Of a DNA stretch of 64,000 bases, positions 22,401 to 31,052 are shown piece by piece. The stretch covers positions 520,288 to 584,287 of the forward strand of contig NZ_JACBFY010000005.1 of the NCBI RefSeq assembly GCF_021401245.1, given 5' to 3'. The notes beneath the pieces were generated by a model. The model was not told the DNA's origin. It saw only the letters and a list, made by a program, of their open reading frames with translations, and searched no databases. This DNA is from Pseudacidovorax sp. NFM-22 (GTDB taxonomy: Bacteria > Pseudomonadota > Gammaproteobacteria > Burkholderiales > Burkholderiaceae_C). Both the position numbers and the translations under genes were made by a program. Numbering within the stretch: position 1 is the first letter of the stretch; each line of letters begins with the position of its first letter.

Positions 22401-23576
22401 ATGACCATCAAGGGCAAGGCCTGCATCGCAGGGGCCTTCGAGCATCCGACGCGCAAGGCGCCGGACAAGACCGTGGCCCAGCTGCATGCCGAATGCGCGC
22501 GCGGCGCGCTGGCCGATTCCGGCCTCACGCTGCAGGACGTGGACGGCTACTTCTGCGCCGGCGACGCGCCCGGCCTCGGCGCCAACAGCATGGCCGACTA
22601 CCTGGGCCTGACCCGCCTGCGCCACGTCGACACCACGGATACCGGCGGCTCCGCCTACCTCATCCACGTGTCGCATGCCGCGCAGGCCATCGCCGCCGGC
22701 AAGTGCGACGTGGCGCTGATCACCCTGGCCGGGCGGCCGCGCACCGAAGGCGGCAGCGGCGTGGGCGTCGGTGCCCGCTTGGTGACGGCCGCCACGCCCG
22801 ACGCGGCGTGGGAGATGCCGTACTCGCCGGTCACGGTCAACATGTACGCCCTGGCCGCCGCGCGCCACATGCACGAGTACGGCACCACCCTCGAACAGCT
22901 GGCCTGGATCAAGGTGGCCGCCTCGCAGCATGCCCAGCACAACCCGCATGCGATGCTGCGGGAGACCGTGACGGTCGAGGAGGTGCTGGCCTCGCCGTTG
23001 ATCTCCGACCCGCTGCACAAGCTCGACTGCTGTGTGGTGAGCGACGGCGGCGGTGCCCTGGTGGTGGTGCGGCCCGAGATCGCACGCCGGCTCAAGCGGC
23101 CCGTGGTGCGGGTGCTGGGTGCCGGCGAAACCATCAAGGGCCAGCTCGGCGGCGCGGTGGACCTGACCTGGTCGGGCGCTGCCGTGTCCGGCCCGGCCGC
23201 CTTTGCCGAGGCGGGCGTGAAGCCGGCCGACATCCAGTACGCCTCGATCTACGACAGCTTCACCATCACGGTGCTGATGCAGCTGGAAGACCTCGGCTTC
23301 TGCCCCAAGGGCCAGGGCGGCCGCTTCGTGGCCGACGGCAATCTGATCTCCGGCGTGGGCAGGCTGCCCTTCAACACCGACGGTGGCGGCCTGTGCAACA
23401 ACCACCCGGCCAACCGGGGCGGCATCACCAAGGTGATCGAGGCGGTGCGCCAGCTGCGCGGCGAGGCCCATCCCAAGGTACAGGTGCCCGACTGCCGGCT
23501 GGCGCTGGCACAGGGCACGGGCGGCCTGCTCGGCTCGCGCCACGGCAGCGCCACGCTCATCATGGAAAGGGAATGA
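22401..23576 (+). CDS. Cys-less thiolase-fold protein (SCP-x/Ltp2 type), probable acyl-CoA aldolase or lyase
   Basis: The 391-residue thiolase-superfamily protein lacks the nucleophile: aligning AAQAI at 93-97 with thiolases puts Gly83 (DTGGSA) at the Cys position. A YDSFTITV segment (Tyr284) replaces the usual NEAF/HDCF motif. His335 remains in LCNNHP. Steroid side-chain aldolases such as Ltp2 and Sal1/Sal2 are Cys-less thiolase homologues that use tyrosines and need a DUF35 partner. A DUF35 gene follows after 4 bp, so a retro-aldol role is plausible. AGGAGA precedes the ATG at 8 bp, and operator site 5 lies upstream. Confidence 0.85.
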   Translation: MTIKGKACIAGAFEHPTRKAPDKTVAQLHAECARGALADSGLTLQDVDGYFCAGDAPGLGANSMADYLGLTRLRHVDTTDTGGSAYLIHVSHAAQAIAAGKCDVALITLAGRPRTEGGSGVGVGARLVTAATPDAAWEMPYSPVTVNMYALAAARHMHEYGTTLEQLAWIKVAASQHAQHNPHAMLRETVTVEEVLASPLISDPLHKLDCCVVSDGGGALVVVRPEIARRLKRPVVRVLGAGETIKGQLGGAVDLTWSGAAVSGPAAFAEAGVKPADIQYASIYDSFTITVLMQLEDLGFCPKGQGGRFVADGNLISGVGRLPFNTDGGGLCNNHPANRGGITKVIEAVRQLRGEAHPKVQVPDCRLALAQGTGGLLGSRHGSATLIMERE

Positions 23577-23580
23577 CATC

Positions 23581-23979
23581 ATGGCGACCCCGTACACCGA
23601 ACGCCCCCTCACCACGCTACCGCACGATGCCGCCACCGAGCGCTTCTGGGCCGGCACCGCCGAACACCTGCTGCTGACGCGCCAGTGCACGAGCTGCCAC
23701 AAGCCCCACTGGTACCCGCGGCCGGTCTGCCCCTTCTGCCAGGGCGACACCGAGTGGCGCAGCCTGTCGGGCAAGGGCACGATCTACAGCGTCAGCGTGA
23801 CGCGCCGCGCGGGTCCGGTGGCCTATGCCATCGCCTATGTGACGCTGGACGAGGGCATCACCATGCTGACCAACATCGTGGATTGCGACCTCGATTCGCT
23901 GCACATCGGCCAGCGCGTGCAGGTGCGCTTCAAGCCTGCCGAAGACGGCACGCTGGTGCCCATGTTCACGCCCAGCTGA
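23581..23979 (+). CDS. DUF35 OB-fold protein with zinc ribbon, partner of 22401
   Basis: The 132-residue protein has an N-terminal rubredoxin-like zinc ribbon, CTSCHKPHWYPRPVCPFC (CxxC...CxxC), at about residues 38-55. A small OB domain follows (GKGTIYSVSVTRRAGPVAYAIAYVTL). DUF35 proteins bind acyl-CoA and form obligate complexes with Cys-less thiolases/aldolases or with HMG-CoA synthase-type enzymes. Tight spacing to the thiolase-fold gene supports a heteromeric complex. Two further DUF35 genes in the window (40597, 49811) sit beside equivalent partners. Confidence 0.9.
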   Translation: MATPYTERPLTTLPHDAATERFWAGTAEHLLLTRQCTSCHKPHWYPRPVCPFCQGDTEWRSLSGKGTIYSVSVTRRAGPVAYAIAYVTLDEGITMLTNIVDCDLDSLHIGQRVQVRFKPAEDGTLVPMFTPS

Positions 23980-23990
23980 AAGGCGCCGCC

Positions 23991-24785
23991 ATGGACACCT
24001 TGCAGTTCGAGGTCCGGGACCAGGTCGGCTGGGTGCGCCTGTCCCGTCCCGCCATCCACAACCCCTTCGACGCGGACCTGCGTGCCGACCTGATGACCGT
24101 GCTGGAGCAGGTCCGCGACGACCCCAGCATCCGCGTGCTGGTGCTCACCGCCACGCCCGGCACCTTCTGTGCCGGCGGCAACCTGCATCTGCTCAAGGCG
24201 CAGATGGATTCCGGGCCGGCCTACTGGCAGCAGCGCATCCGCGGCGGGCTGCGATTCGTCCAGGACATGCTGAACCTGGGGCGGCCGGTCATCGCCGCCG
24301 TGGACGGCCCGGCCATGGGCGCCGGCTTCGCGCTGGCCCTCACGGCCGACATCGTGCTGGCGTCCGAGCGTGCGCGCTTCTGCATGGCCTACCTGCGGCT
24401 GGGACTGGTGCCCGATCTGGGCGCGATGTACCTGCTGCCGCGCGCGGTGGGCGTGCAGCGGGCCAAGGAGCTGATCTTCTCCACCCGCGACATCGATGGG
24501 CACGAGGCGCAGCGCCTGGGCATCGCGATGGAGGTCCATCCGAGCGAAGCGCTGGAGGCCCGCGCCGCCGCCGTCGCCCGCAGCCTCACGCAGGCCGCGC
24601 CCACGGCCCTGGCCCTGACCAAGGCCGCGCTCAATGCTTCGCTCGATGCGGACCAGCAGACCCTGTTCAGCATGGAGGCGGGCAGCCAGGCCGCCGCCTT
24701 CGCGGCGCCCGAGCCGCGCGAAGCCATCGAGGCCATGCTGGCCCGGCGGCCGCCGCCGTACCGCGGCTTCCCGCCAGCCGCCTGA
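23991..24785 (+). CDS. Crotonase-fold enoyl-CoA isomerase, PaaG-like
   Basis: The 264-residue paralogue of the 19542 product has CAGGNLHLL and [16 protein letters not shown]. The second catalytic region reads MAYLRLGLVPDLGAMYLLPR. Both hydratase Glu positions are replaced, while the PD pair typical of PaaG-type isomerases is kept. It is likely to move a double bond in an enoyl-CoA. ATG 23991 lies 11 bp after the DUF35 stop, and an AAAGG box precedes it. It ends the thiolase-fold/DUF35/crotonase unit; two GntR genes follow. Confidence 0.87.
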   Translation: MDTLQFEVRDQVGWVRLSRPAIHNPFDADLRADLMTVLEQVRDDPSIRVLVLTATPGTFCAGGNLHLLKAQMDSGPAYWQQRIRGGLRFVQDMLNLGRPVIAAVDGPAMGAGFALALTADIVLASERARFCMAYLRLGLVPDLGAMYLLPRAVGVQRAKELIFSTRDIDGHEAQRLGIAMEVHPSEALEARAAAVARSLTQAAPTALALTKAALNASLDADQQTLFSMEAGSQAAAFAAPEPREAIEAMLARRPPPYRGFPPAA

Positions 24786-24852
24786 GCGCGATCGCCCGAG
24801 CGTCCTGCCGGGGCCCGGGGACGCGTCGTCGCTGTATTACGATTGCCCAAAG

Positions 24853-24863
24853 AGGTTCATCCA
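24853..24863. promoter_or_regulatory. TGGTTNAACCA operator, site 6 (degenerate), over the GntR ribosome binding site
   Basis: AGGTTCATCCA, two mismatches from consensus. It overlaps the AGAGG Shine-Dalgarno (24851-24855) and ends directly before ATG 24864 of a GntR gene. It suggests weak self-repression; the divergence from consensus makes this the least certain site. Confidence 0.45.
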
Positions 24864-25691
24864 ATGCCGACGAAGCGCATCTCCCCGTCCATTCCGCGCG
24901 CCAAGGCCGGCCCCGGCGCCACAGCCGCCCTCGCAGAACCGGCCGTCACGCCCCTGTTCCAGCCGGTGCGCACGCGCCGCACCTTCGAGGCGGTCGCCAG
25001 TCAGATCCGCGAACAGCTGGCCCGCGGCGAGCTGCGCCCCGGCGACCGGCTGCCCGCCGAGAAGGACCTGGCCGAGCAGTTCGATGTCAGCCGAAGCGCC
25101 GTGCGCGAGGCGCTGCGCAGCCTGGAGTCGGCGGGCGTGGTGGAGGCCCTCACCGGCCTGAACGGCGGCTTCTTCATCCGCAACGGCAAGCCCACCAGCC
25201 TGACCCAGTCCGTGCGCGACATGGTGTCGCTGCAGCAGGCGTCGATCGCCCACGTCACCGAGGCCCGCATCGAGCTGATGGCGGTGGCCATCCGCCTGGC
25301 CTGCGAGCGGGCCACCGAGGAGGAGATCGACGCCATCGAGGCCGACATCGACTACCACACCGACCTGTTCCGGCAAGGCCACGGCTCGCGCAATACCCAT
25401 TCGGTGATCCGCTTCTACCAGCTCATCGCCGAGGCCACCCACAACGAGGTGTTCACGGCGATGGTCGATGCGTTGTCGGAAATCATCCGCGGCCTGCTGG
25501 CCCAGGTGGACCCGCGTCCGCGCAAGGACTTCATGCAGGTGCGCCGCAAGGTGCTCACGCACCTGCGCGCCCGCGATGCCTCGGCCGCGGCGGCGGCCAT
25601 GACGGCACACCTCAAGCTCATCAGCGACTACCTCGAAAGCGAAAGCAAGAAGGCCGCGACCAAGCGCGCCGCTGCCCGCCGGGCCGCTTGA
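24864..25691 (+). CDS. GntR regulator, FadR subfamily (FCD domain), tandem copy 1
   Basis: The 275-residue protein has a GntR winged helix at about residues 33-100 (QIREQLARGELRPGDRLPAEK, VSRSAVREALRSLESAG). An all-helical FCD effector domain follows, with LIAEATHNEVF and VLTHLRARDAS. FCD proteins are acyl-CoA- or carboxylate-responsive repressors that bind TnGTnnnACnA-type palindromes, exactly the pattern repeated in this window. It is a prime candidate for the regulon repressor. An operator-like site overlaps its own ribosome binding site. A second GntR gene of identical length follows at 25712. Confidence 0.9.
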   Translation: MPTKRISPSIPRAKAGPGATAALAEPAVTPLFQPVRTRRTFEAVASQIREQLARGELRPGDRLPAEKDLAEQFDVSRSAVREALRSLESAGVVEALTGLNGGFFIRNGKPTSLTQSVRDMVSLQQASIAHVTEARIELMAVAIRLACERATEEEIDAIEADIDYHTDLFRQGHGSRNTHSVIRFYQLIAEATHNEVFTAMVDALSEIIRGLLAQVDPRPRKDFMQVRRKVLTHLRARDASAAAAAMTAHLKLISDYLESESKKAATKRAAARRAA

Positions 25692-25711
25692 CGCCCCAGC
25701 TCTCCAGACCC

Positions 25712-26539
25712 ATGGCAACCAAGACTTCGTCTCCCTCCGCTCTCTCCGCCGCGCCGCATCCCGACCCGGCGGCGCCGGCCGTGCGCTTCCAGGCCGTGCG
25801 CTCGGCCCGCGCCTTCGAGGAGATCGCCGACCAGATCCGCACCGAACTGGCCGAAGGCCGGCTGAAGGTGGGCAGCCGCCTGCCGGCCGAACGGGCCCTG
25901 GCGGTGCAGTTCGGCGTGTCGCGCAACACGCTGCGCGAGGCACTGCGCTCGCTGGAACACGGCGGCCTGGTGCGGCTGCAGAAGGGCGCCAGCGGCGGTG
26001 CCTTCATCAGCGAAGGCTCGGGCCTGGCCATCACCACCAGCCTGATGGACCTGTACCACATCGGCACCATCACGCCCGCCCACCTGACCGAGGCGCGCAT
26101 CTGGCTCGAATCGGTGATCGTGCGCGAGGCCTGCAGCCGCGCCACGCCCGCGGACCTGGAGGCGCTGCGCAACAACGTCGAGGCCGCCGCTCAGGCCACG
26201 AAGGACGGCGACTTCCAGCGCCGCGCCGAGATGCACCTGGACTTCCACCGCATCCTGGCGCGCATGACGGGCAACCCGCTCATGGTGCTGATGATGGACA
26301 GCCTGATGGCCGTGCTCAGCCGTTTCATCCAGACCCTGGGCGAGTACGAGAACGCCTTTGTGCTGCCCTCGCGCAAGCGCTTCCTCAAGCACATGGAGGC
26401 GCGCGACGTCGACGCCGCCGTGGCCGAGATGGAGGCCAGCCTCAAGCGCCTGCAGAAGGGCTACCTCTCGCACCTGGCGACCGATGACGCTACGTCGGCG
26501 CCCGCGCCCCGCAGCCGCGCACCGGCCAAGAAGCGCTGA
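25712..26539 (+). CDS. GntR regulator, FadR subfamily (FCD domain), tandem copy 2
   Basis: The protein has 275 residues, the same length as the preceding GntR. The winged helix (QIRTELAEGRLKVGSRLPAER, VSRNTLREALRSLEHGGLV) and FCD domain (LDFHRILARMTGNPL, KRFLKHMEARDVD) are clearly related to copy 1 but diverged. Here the DFH metal-binding His is present, whereas copy 1 has FYQ. ATG 25712 lies 20 bp after the first stop. A TTG at 25688 overlapping that stop is an alternative start. The pair probably arose by duplication and may respond to different intermediates or form mixed regulation. Confidence 0.9.
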   Translation: MATKTSSPSALSAAPHPDPAAPAVRFQAVRSARAFEEIADQIRTELAEGRLKVGSRLPAERALAVQFGVSRNTLREALRSLEHGGLVRLQKGASGGAFISEGSGLAITTSLMDLYHIGTITPAHLTEARIWLESVIVREACSRATPADLEALRNNVEAAAQATKDGDFQRRAEMHLDFHRILARMTGNPLMVLMMDSLMAVLSRFIQTLGEYENAFVLPSRKRFLKHMEARDVDAAVAEMEASLKRLQKGYLSHLATDDATSAPAPRSRAPAKKR

Positions 26540-26636
26540 GCGCCGCGGGGTCGCGCCCCGCTTCCTTTTTCCTGTCTTTCCTGCCTCGCCGTTGGCGAAG
26601 GCGGATGCTCGCGGCCGCCTGCCCGGTGCGGCCGCG

Positions 26637-26676
26637 TTGCGTGCATGCGTCTTCGAGCCATAGAATGGCTCTACCA
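26637..26676 (+). promoter_or_regulatory. Promoter with TGGTTNAACCA operator, site 7
   Basis: TTGCGT (26637-26642), 18 bp, TAGAAT (26661-26666), with operator variant TGGCTCTACCA (26666-26676) starting on the last base of the -10 box. It serves the MaoC gene. The TAGAAT-operator junction is the same arrangement as in the Rieske promoter at 45405. Confidence 0.7.
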
Positions 26677-26714
26677 TTGACAAATGCATGGCCTGCAGCC
26701 GTGCGGCCACCACC

Positions 26715-27194
26715 ATGTCCTACACCTACGAGCGCACCCCGCGCGGGATGTATTTCGAGGATTTCGAGATCGGCCGGACCATCGTCACCTCGCGGCGCAC
26801 GGTCACGCTGACCGACATCGTCAACTTTGCCTGCCTGTCGGGCGACCACAACGCGCCGCACGTCGACCATGAGTTCTGCAAGACCCAGTCCTATGGCGAG
26901 CCCATCGCGCACGGTCCATTGGTGCTGGCCATCGTGGGCGGGCTGCAGTGCCTCACCGGCATCAACGACGGCACCATCATCGCCATGACGGGCCTGGACC
27001 AGTGGCGCATGCACCTGCCGGTGAAGGCGGGCGACACCATCCATGCGCTGATCACGCCGGTGGAGAAGAAGCTCACCAGCAGCGGCACGAAGGGCATCGT
27101 GACCTGCGAACGCATCGTCAAGAACCAGCGCGGCGAGACGGTGCACACCATGGTGATCGGCAACATGTACCGCTGCCGGCCGACGGCCGCCTGA
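26715..27194 (+). CDS. MaoC-like enoyl-CoA hydratase, single hotdog
   Basis: The 159-residue single-hotdog protein opens RGMYFEDFEIGRTIVT. It has the hydratase motif NFACLSGDHNAPHVDHEFC (Asp, Asn, His), followed by PIAHGPLVLAIVGGL. It should hydrate a 2-enoyl-CoA, probably as a dimer. ATG 26715 is preferred because the family N-terminus begins there. An in-frame ATG at 26688 lies only 12 bp after the operator and would give nine extra residues; neither has a convincing ribosome binding site. It is monocistronic under operator site 7, with the Bug gene 140 bp downstream under its own site. Confidence 0.88.
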   Translation: MSYTYERTPRGMYFEDFEIGRTIVTSRRTVTLTDIVNFACLSGDHNAPHVDHEFCKTQSYGEPIAHGPLVLAIVGGLQCLTGINDGTIIAMTGLDQWRMHLPVKAGDTIHALITPVEKKLTSSGTKGIVTCERIVKNQRGETVHTMVIGNMYRCRPTAA

Positions 27195-27250
27195 CCGCGG
27201 CGACGGCCGGGCATGCGCCGCCAGGGGGCGGCCTCCGGTCAACCCCTAGG

Positions 27251-27294
27251 TGGACAGCGCGCAGGGACGGGCCACAATCTTATTGGCCCAACCA
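27251..27294 (+). promoter_or_regulatory. Promoter with TGGTTNAACCA operator, site 8
   Basis: A weak sigma70-like promoter is TGGACA (27251-27256), 16 bp, CACAAT (27273-27278). Operator variant TGGCCCAACCA follows at 27284-27294. It serves the Bug-flavoprotein-crotonase operon starting at 27335. Confidence 0.6.
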
Positions 27295-27334
27295 TTGATT
27301 TCCCACCGACGCGCCGCCAAAAGGAAGACAGCCC

Positions 27335-28309
27335 ATGCACCGCCCGACCGCCGCCCGAATCCTCTGCCTGGCCTTCGCTGCCGCGGCGCCGGCACTCGCC
27401 GCCGCCCAGGAGGCGTATCCGACTCGGCCCATCACCATCGTCGTGCCCTACGCGGCCGGCGGCACCAGCGATGGCCAGGTTCGCATGTTCCAGGACGCGC
27501 TGGGCAAGGAACTGGGCCAGCCCATCGTGGTGGACAACCGCCCCGGCGCCTCGGGCGCCATCGCCGCCCAGCTGGTGGCGCGCGCACGGCCCGACGGCTA
27601 CACCCTGCTCTATCCCAACAACGGTGTGCTGACCACGCCGTTGCTCAACGACAAGGCCGGCTACGACGCCTTCAAGGACTTGCGGCCCGTGACGCTGACC
27701 TCGGTGGTGCCCATGGTGCTGGTGGTCAACAAGGCCGTGCCTGCGGACGACGCCAAGTCCTTCTTCGAATGGGCGCGCAAGCAGCCCAAGGGCGTCATGT
27801 ACGCCTCCGCCGGCACGGCCTCCTACGGCCATCTCTCCACGGCCCGCCTCATCCAGCTGTCGGGCATCAAGGCCGAACACATTCCCTACAAGGGCGAGGC
27901 GGCCTCCACCATGGCGGCGCGCACGGGCGAGGTGCAGATGCTGGTGACCACGCCCTCCTCCGCCATGCTGGGCCAGGTGCAGCAGGGCAACCTGAAGCTG
28001 CTGGGCGTCGGCACCCGGGAACCCTCCAGCGTGGTACCGGGCACCCCGCCCCTGAACCGCGCCGTGCCCGGCTACGAGGCCCAGGCCTGGTTCGGCGTCA
28101 TGGCACCGTCGGGAACGCCCGACGCCGTGGTGGAACGGCTCAACGCCGCCTTCCGCAAGGTCATGGCCGACGACGGGCTCAAGACCCGGCTGCTCGCCAC
28201 CGGGGCCGTGGCTCGCACCACCAGCCCGGCCGAGTTCGCCCAGATGATGAGGACCGAGTCCGATCAGCTGCGCGAGATCGTCACCCAGTTCAACATCAAG
28301 GCGGAATGA
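27335..28309 (+). CDS. Bug-family (TctC-like) periplasmic solute receptor
   Basis: The 324-residue receptor has a clean signal peptide ending ALAAAQ. It has YPTRPITIVVPYAAGGTSD, GQPIVVDNRPGASGAIA and RPDGYTLLYP, the Bug signature segments. A GGAAG box precedes the ATG. It heads an operon: its stop overlaps the ATG of a ketosteroid-dehydrogenase-like flavoprotein (ATGA at 28306), which in turn overlaps a crotonase gene. This direct coupling to catabolic enzymes suggests the ligand is the substrate or a related intermediate. No membrane subunits are nearby. Confidence 0.92.
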   Translation: MHRPTAARILCLAFAAAAPALAAAQEAYPTRPITIVVPYAAGGTSDGQVRMFQDALGKELGQPIVVDNRPGASGAIAAQLVARARPDGYTLLYPNNGVLTTPLLNDKAGYDAFKDLRPVTLTSVVPMVLVVNKAVPADDAKSFFEWARKQPKGVMYASAGTASYGHLSTARLIQLSGIKAEHIPYKGEAASTMAARTGEVQMLVTTPSSAMLGQVQQGNLKLLGVGTREPSSVVPGTPPLNRAVPGYEAQAWFGVMAPSGTPDAVVERLNAAFRKVMADDGLKTRLLATGAVARTTSPAEFAQMMRTESDQLREIVTQFNIKAE

Positions 28310-30096
28310 ACGCGCGCGCCCCCGAAGCGGCGGAGCACGACCTGGTGGTCGTCGGCTCTGGCGCAGCAGGCCTGACCGCCGCGATCACGGCCCGCAAGCG
28401 CGGGCTGGATGTGGTGGTGCTCGAAAAGGAGCCCGTCTTCGGCGGCACCACGGCACTGTCGGGTGGCGTGCTGTGGATTCCGCTGACGCACCACGGCCTG
28501 CGGCAGAACCCGGCCGACACCGCAGAACAAGTACGTGCCTTCATGCAGGCCGAGACCGGCCGGTTCTACGACGCAGCCGCGGTGGACGCCTTCATCGAGA
28601 ACGGCCCGCGCATGGTGGACTTCCTGGAGCGCGAGACGGCCATGCAGTTCGTGCCCACGCTCTACCCCGACTACCACCCCACCGCGCCGGGCGGCGCCGA
28701 CGTCGGCCGCTCGATCCTGGCCAAGCCCTACGACATCCGCGGCCTGGGCAAGGACATGGCCCGGCTCAAGCCGCCGCTGCGCAGCATCACCTTCATGGGG
28801 ATGATGTTCAACTCGTCCAACGCCGACCTGAAGCACTTCTTCCGGGCCACCAAGTCGCTCACCTCCTTCTTCTACGTGGCGCGGCGCCTGGCCAACCACC
28901 TCAAGGAGCTGCTGCTCTACCGCCGCGCCGTGCAGGTCACCAGCGGCAATGCGCTGGCGGCACGGCTGGCGCAGTCCGCGCTGGACCTGGGCATTCCCAT
29001 CCTGACCGGCATGCCGGCACAACGTCTGCTGGTGGAGGACGGCCGCGTCACCGGCGTGGTGGCCGGACCGGACGGGGCCGAGCGCACGCTGCGGGCACGG
29101 CATGGGGTGATCCTTGCCTGCGGCGGATTTCCGCACGACACCCGCCGGATCGCGCAGGCCTACCCGCACCTTCGACGCAGCCACCGCCACCTGTCGCCCA
29201 CGCCGCAGAGCAACACCGGCGACGGCTGCGCCATGGCCGAAGCGGCCGGCGGCGTGGTGGAGATCCGCTTCCAGGAGCCCGCCGCCTGGATGCCCGTCAC
29301 CCATGTGGATTTCGGCGGCGGCCAGACCGGCGTGTTCCCGCATCTGCTGGATCGCTACAAGCCCGGCGTGATCGGCGTGATGGCCAACGGCCGGCGCTTC
29401 ACCAACGAATCCAACTCCTACCACGACGTCGGCGCCGCCCTGCACCGGGCCTGCGAAGGCATGCCCGAGACCGCGATGTGGCTCGTCTGCGACCAGGCTG
29501 CGCTCAGCAAGTACGGCCTGGGCTACGTCAAGCCGGCGCCGATTCCGCATGGCGCGCTGCTGCGCAATGGCTATCTCCTGCGCGGCCGCACGCTGGAAGA
29601 GCTGGCCCGCAACGCCGGCATCGACCCTGACGGTCTGGCCCGCACCGTGGCCGACTACAACCAGCCCGCGGCGCGGGGCGAGGACCCGGCCTTCGGTCGC
29701 GGCAGCACCAGTTTCAACCGCTACCTGGCCGACCCCGAACACGGACCCAACCCCTGCGTGGCGCCCCTCGCCCAGGGGCCCTTCTACGCCATCAAGCTGC
29801 TGATGGGCGACCTGGGCACCTTCGACGGCCTGAGCACTGCCGTCACCGGCGAAGTGCTGCGCCGTGACGGCAGCACGATTCCCGGCCTCTATGCGGCGGG
29901 CAACGACCGAGCCAGCGTGATGGGTGGCAACTACCCGGCCGCGGGCATCACGCACGGGCCCAACATGGCCTTCGCCTTTCTCACGGCCAACCAGATTGCC
30001 GATCAGGCGCTGCAACTCGGCAAGGCGGCGCCGTCCATGCCAGTCGGGCAGCCGATGCCAGGCGTTGCGGCGGGCCAACCGGTGCAGGTGGCGTGA
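28306..30096 (+). CDS. FAD-dependent dehydrogenase, 3-ketosteroid delta1-dehydrogenase/fumarate-reductase flavoprotein family
   Basis: The 596-residue protein opens with the FAD dinucleotide motif VVGSGAAGLTAAITARKRGL. KstD-like landmarks follow: YPDYHPTAPGG, GRRFTNESNSYHD, and the C-terminal GNYPAAGITHGPNM. Tyr near 543 and Gly four residues later match Tyr487 and Gly491 of the Rhodococcus enzyme. The family removes hydrogens next to a carbonyl (1,2-desaturation of 3-ketosteroids) or reduces such alkenes. The start overlaps the Bug stop. It is paralogous to the product at 43628. Activity on a true steroid is not proven by sequence. Confidence 0.88.
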   Translation: MNARAPEAAEHDLVVVGSGAAGLTAAITARKRGLDVVVLEKEPVFGGTTALSGGVLWIPLTHHGLRQNPADTAEQVRAFMQAETGRFYDAAAVDAFIENGPRMVDFLERETAMQFVPTLYPDYHPTAPGGADVGRSILAKPYDIRGLGKDMARLKPPLRSITFMGMMFNSSNADLKHFFRATKSLTSFFYVARRLANHLKELLLYRRAVQVTSGNALAARLAQSALDLGIPILTGMPAQRLLVEDGRVTGVVAGPDGAERTLRARHGVILACGGFPHDTRRIAQAYPHLRRSHRHLSPTPQSNTGDGCAMAEAAGGVVEIRFQEPAAWMPVTHVDFGGGQTGVFPHLLDRYKPGVIGVMANGRRFTNESNSYHDVGAALHRACEGMPETAMWLVCDQAALSKYGLGYVKPAPIPHGALLRNGYLLRGRTLEELARNAGIDPDGLARTVADYNQPAARGEDPAFGRGSTSFNRYLADPEHGPNPCVAPLAQGPFYAIKLLMGDLGTFDGLSTAVTGEVLRRDGSTIPGLYAAGNDRASVMGGNYPAAGITHGPNMAFAFLTANQIADQALQLGKAAPSMPVGQPMPGVAAGQPVQVA

Positions 30097-30983
30097 TGGG
30101 CAAGTGGCGAACCGAAGCGCGCTTCGTCGGCATGACAGTGGACGACGGGGTCGCCCGCGTCACCCTCGACCATCCGGCACGCCGCAACGCCCTGTCGTGG
30201 GACATGCTGGTCGAGCTGCGGGCCGCGCTGCTGGAGGCGGACGACCTGCGCGCCGTGCATGTCATCGTGCTCGAAGGCGCAGGGCCGGACTTCTGCGCCG
30301 GCTACGACATGCAGTCGGCCTACGCGCGCTATGCCAGCGAATCCGCCGGCGAGGCCGGCGCGGACGTCTACCGCAGCGGCAGCGGCTCCTTCGACGACGA
30401 TGCCTGGAAGCTCGAGCGCTTCCAGGAACTGCTGCGCACGCCCTTCACGCTGCACAAGCCGGTGATCGCCAAGGTGCATGGCCATTGCGTGGCCGGTGGC
30501 ACCGACTTGGCGCTGTACTGCGACATGGTGATCGCCGCGGACGACGCCCGCATCGGCTTCCCGGCCACGCGCGCCATGGGCTCGCCGCCCAACCACATGT
30601 GGTTCTACAACGTGGGGCCGCAATGGGCCAAGCGGCTGCTGCTGAGCGGGGATGTGGTCAGCGGTGCCGATGCGGCGCGAATCGGCCTGGCCGTGGCCAG
30701 CGCACCGGCCGAGGCGCTGGAGCAAGAGGTGATGAGCCTGGCGCGCCGCCTCGCCACCATCGATGCGGAGCTGCTGGCCACCAACAAGCGCATCGTCAAC
30801 ATCGCACTGGAACTCGCGGGTGCCGGCACCATCGCCCGCCTGGCCGCCGAGATGGACAGCCGGGCCCACCTGAGCCGCGCCAAGCGGGAATTCGATGCCG
30901 ACGTGGCGGCGATGGGCTTCAAGGCCGCCGCACGTCGGCGGGACGAACCCTTCGGCGACGGCACGGTGCGACCCAGCTGGTGA
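30096..30983 (+). CDS. Enoyl-CoA hydratase/isomerase family protein, non-canonical active site
   Basis: The 295-residue crotonase-fold protein is longer than usual because of an insertion after CAGYDMQSAYARYAS. The conserved GHCVAGGTDLALYCDMVIA is present, but Asp replaces the first catalytic Glu (GGTD). The second is lost in RIGFPATRAMGSPPN. The reaction is therefore unclear; other crotonase chemistry such as C-C cleavage or isomerisation is possible. ATG 30096 overlaps the flavoprotein stop (TGATG). It is the last gene of the 27335 operon and converges with the Bug gene at 31053. Confidence 0.86.
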   Translation: MGKWRTEARFVGMTVDDGVARVTLDHPARRNALSWDMLVELRAALLEADDLRAVHVIVLEGAGPDFCAGYDMQSAYARYASESAGEAGADVYRSGSGSFDDDAWKLERFQELLRTPFTLHKPVIAKVHGHCVAGGTDLALYCDMVIAADDARIGFPATRAMGSPPNHMWFYNVGPQWAKRLLLSGDVVSGADAARIGLAVASAPAEALEQEVMSLARRLATIDAELLATNKRIVNIALELAGAGTIARLAAEMDSRAHLSRAKREFDADVAAMGFKAAARRRDEPFGDGTVRPSW

Positions 30984-30989
30984 GGCCTG

Positions 30990-31007
30990 CGGCGCCCGCA
31001 GGCGCCG
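30990..31007. terminator. Possible hairpin between convergent genes
   Basis: CGGCGCC-CGCA-GGCGCCG forms a 7-bp perfect stem with a 4-base loop just after the crotonase stop. No U-run follows on either strand, so it is at best a weak or Rho-assisted terminator. Confidence 0.35.
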
Positions 31008-31052
31008 TGGCTCCAGGCCCCAGAGGCCCCGGGCCGCCGGCTTGGCCCCTTC

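Noticed and set aside
22401..23576. Labelling the 22401, 41025 and 48591 products as acetyl-CoA acetyltransferases
   Set aside because: By hand alignment the Cys nucleophile is Gly in all three, in contrast to Cys91 of the 16343 thiolase.
23991..24785. Calling all crotonase-fold genes simple enoyl-CoA hydratases
   Set aside because: Active-site reading shows glutamates missing at 19542, 23991 and 30096, so a blanket hydratase label would be wrong.
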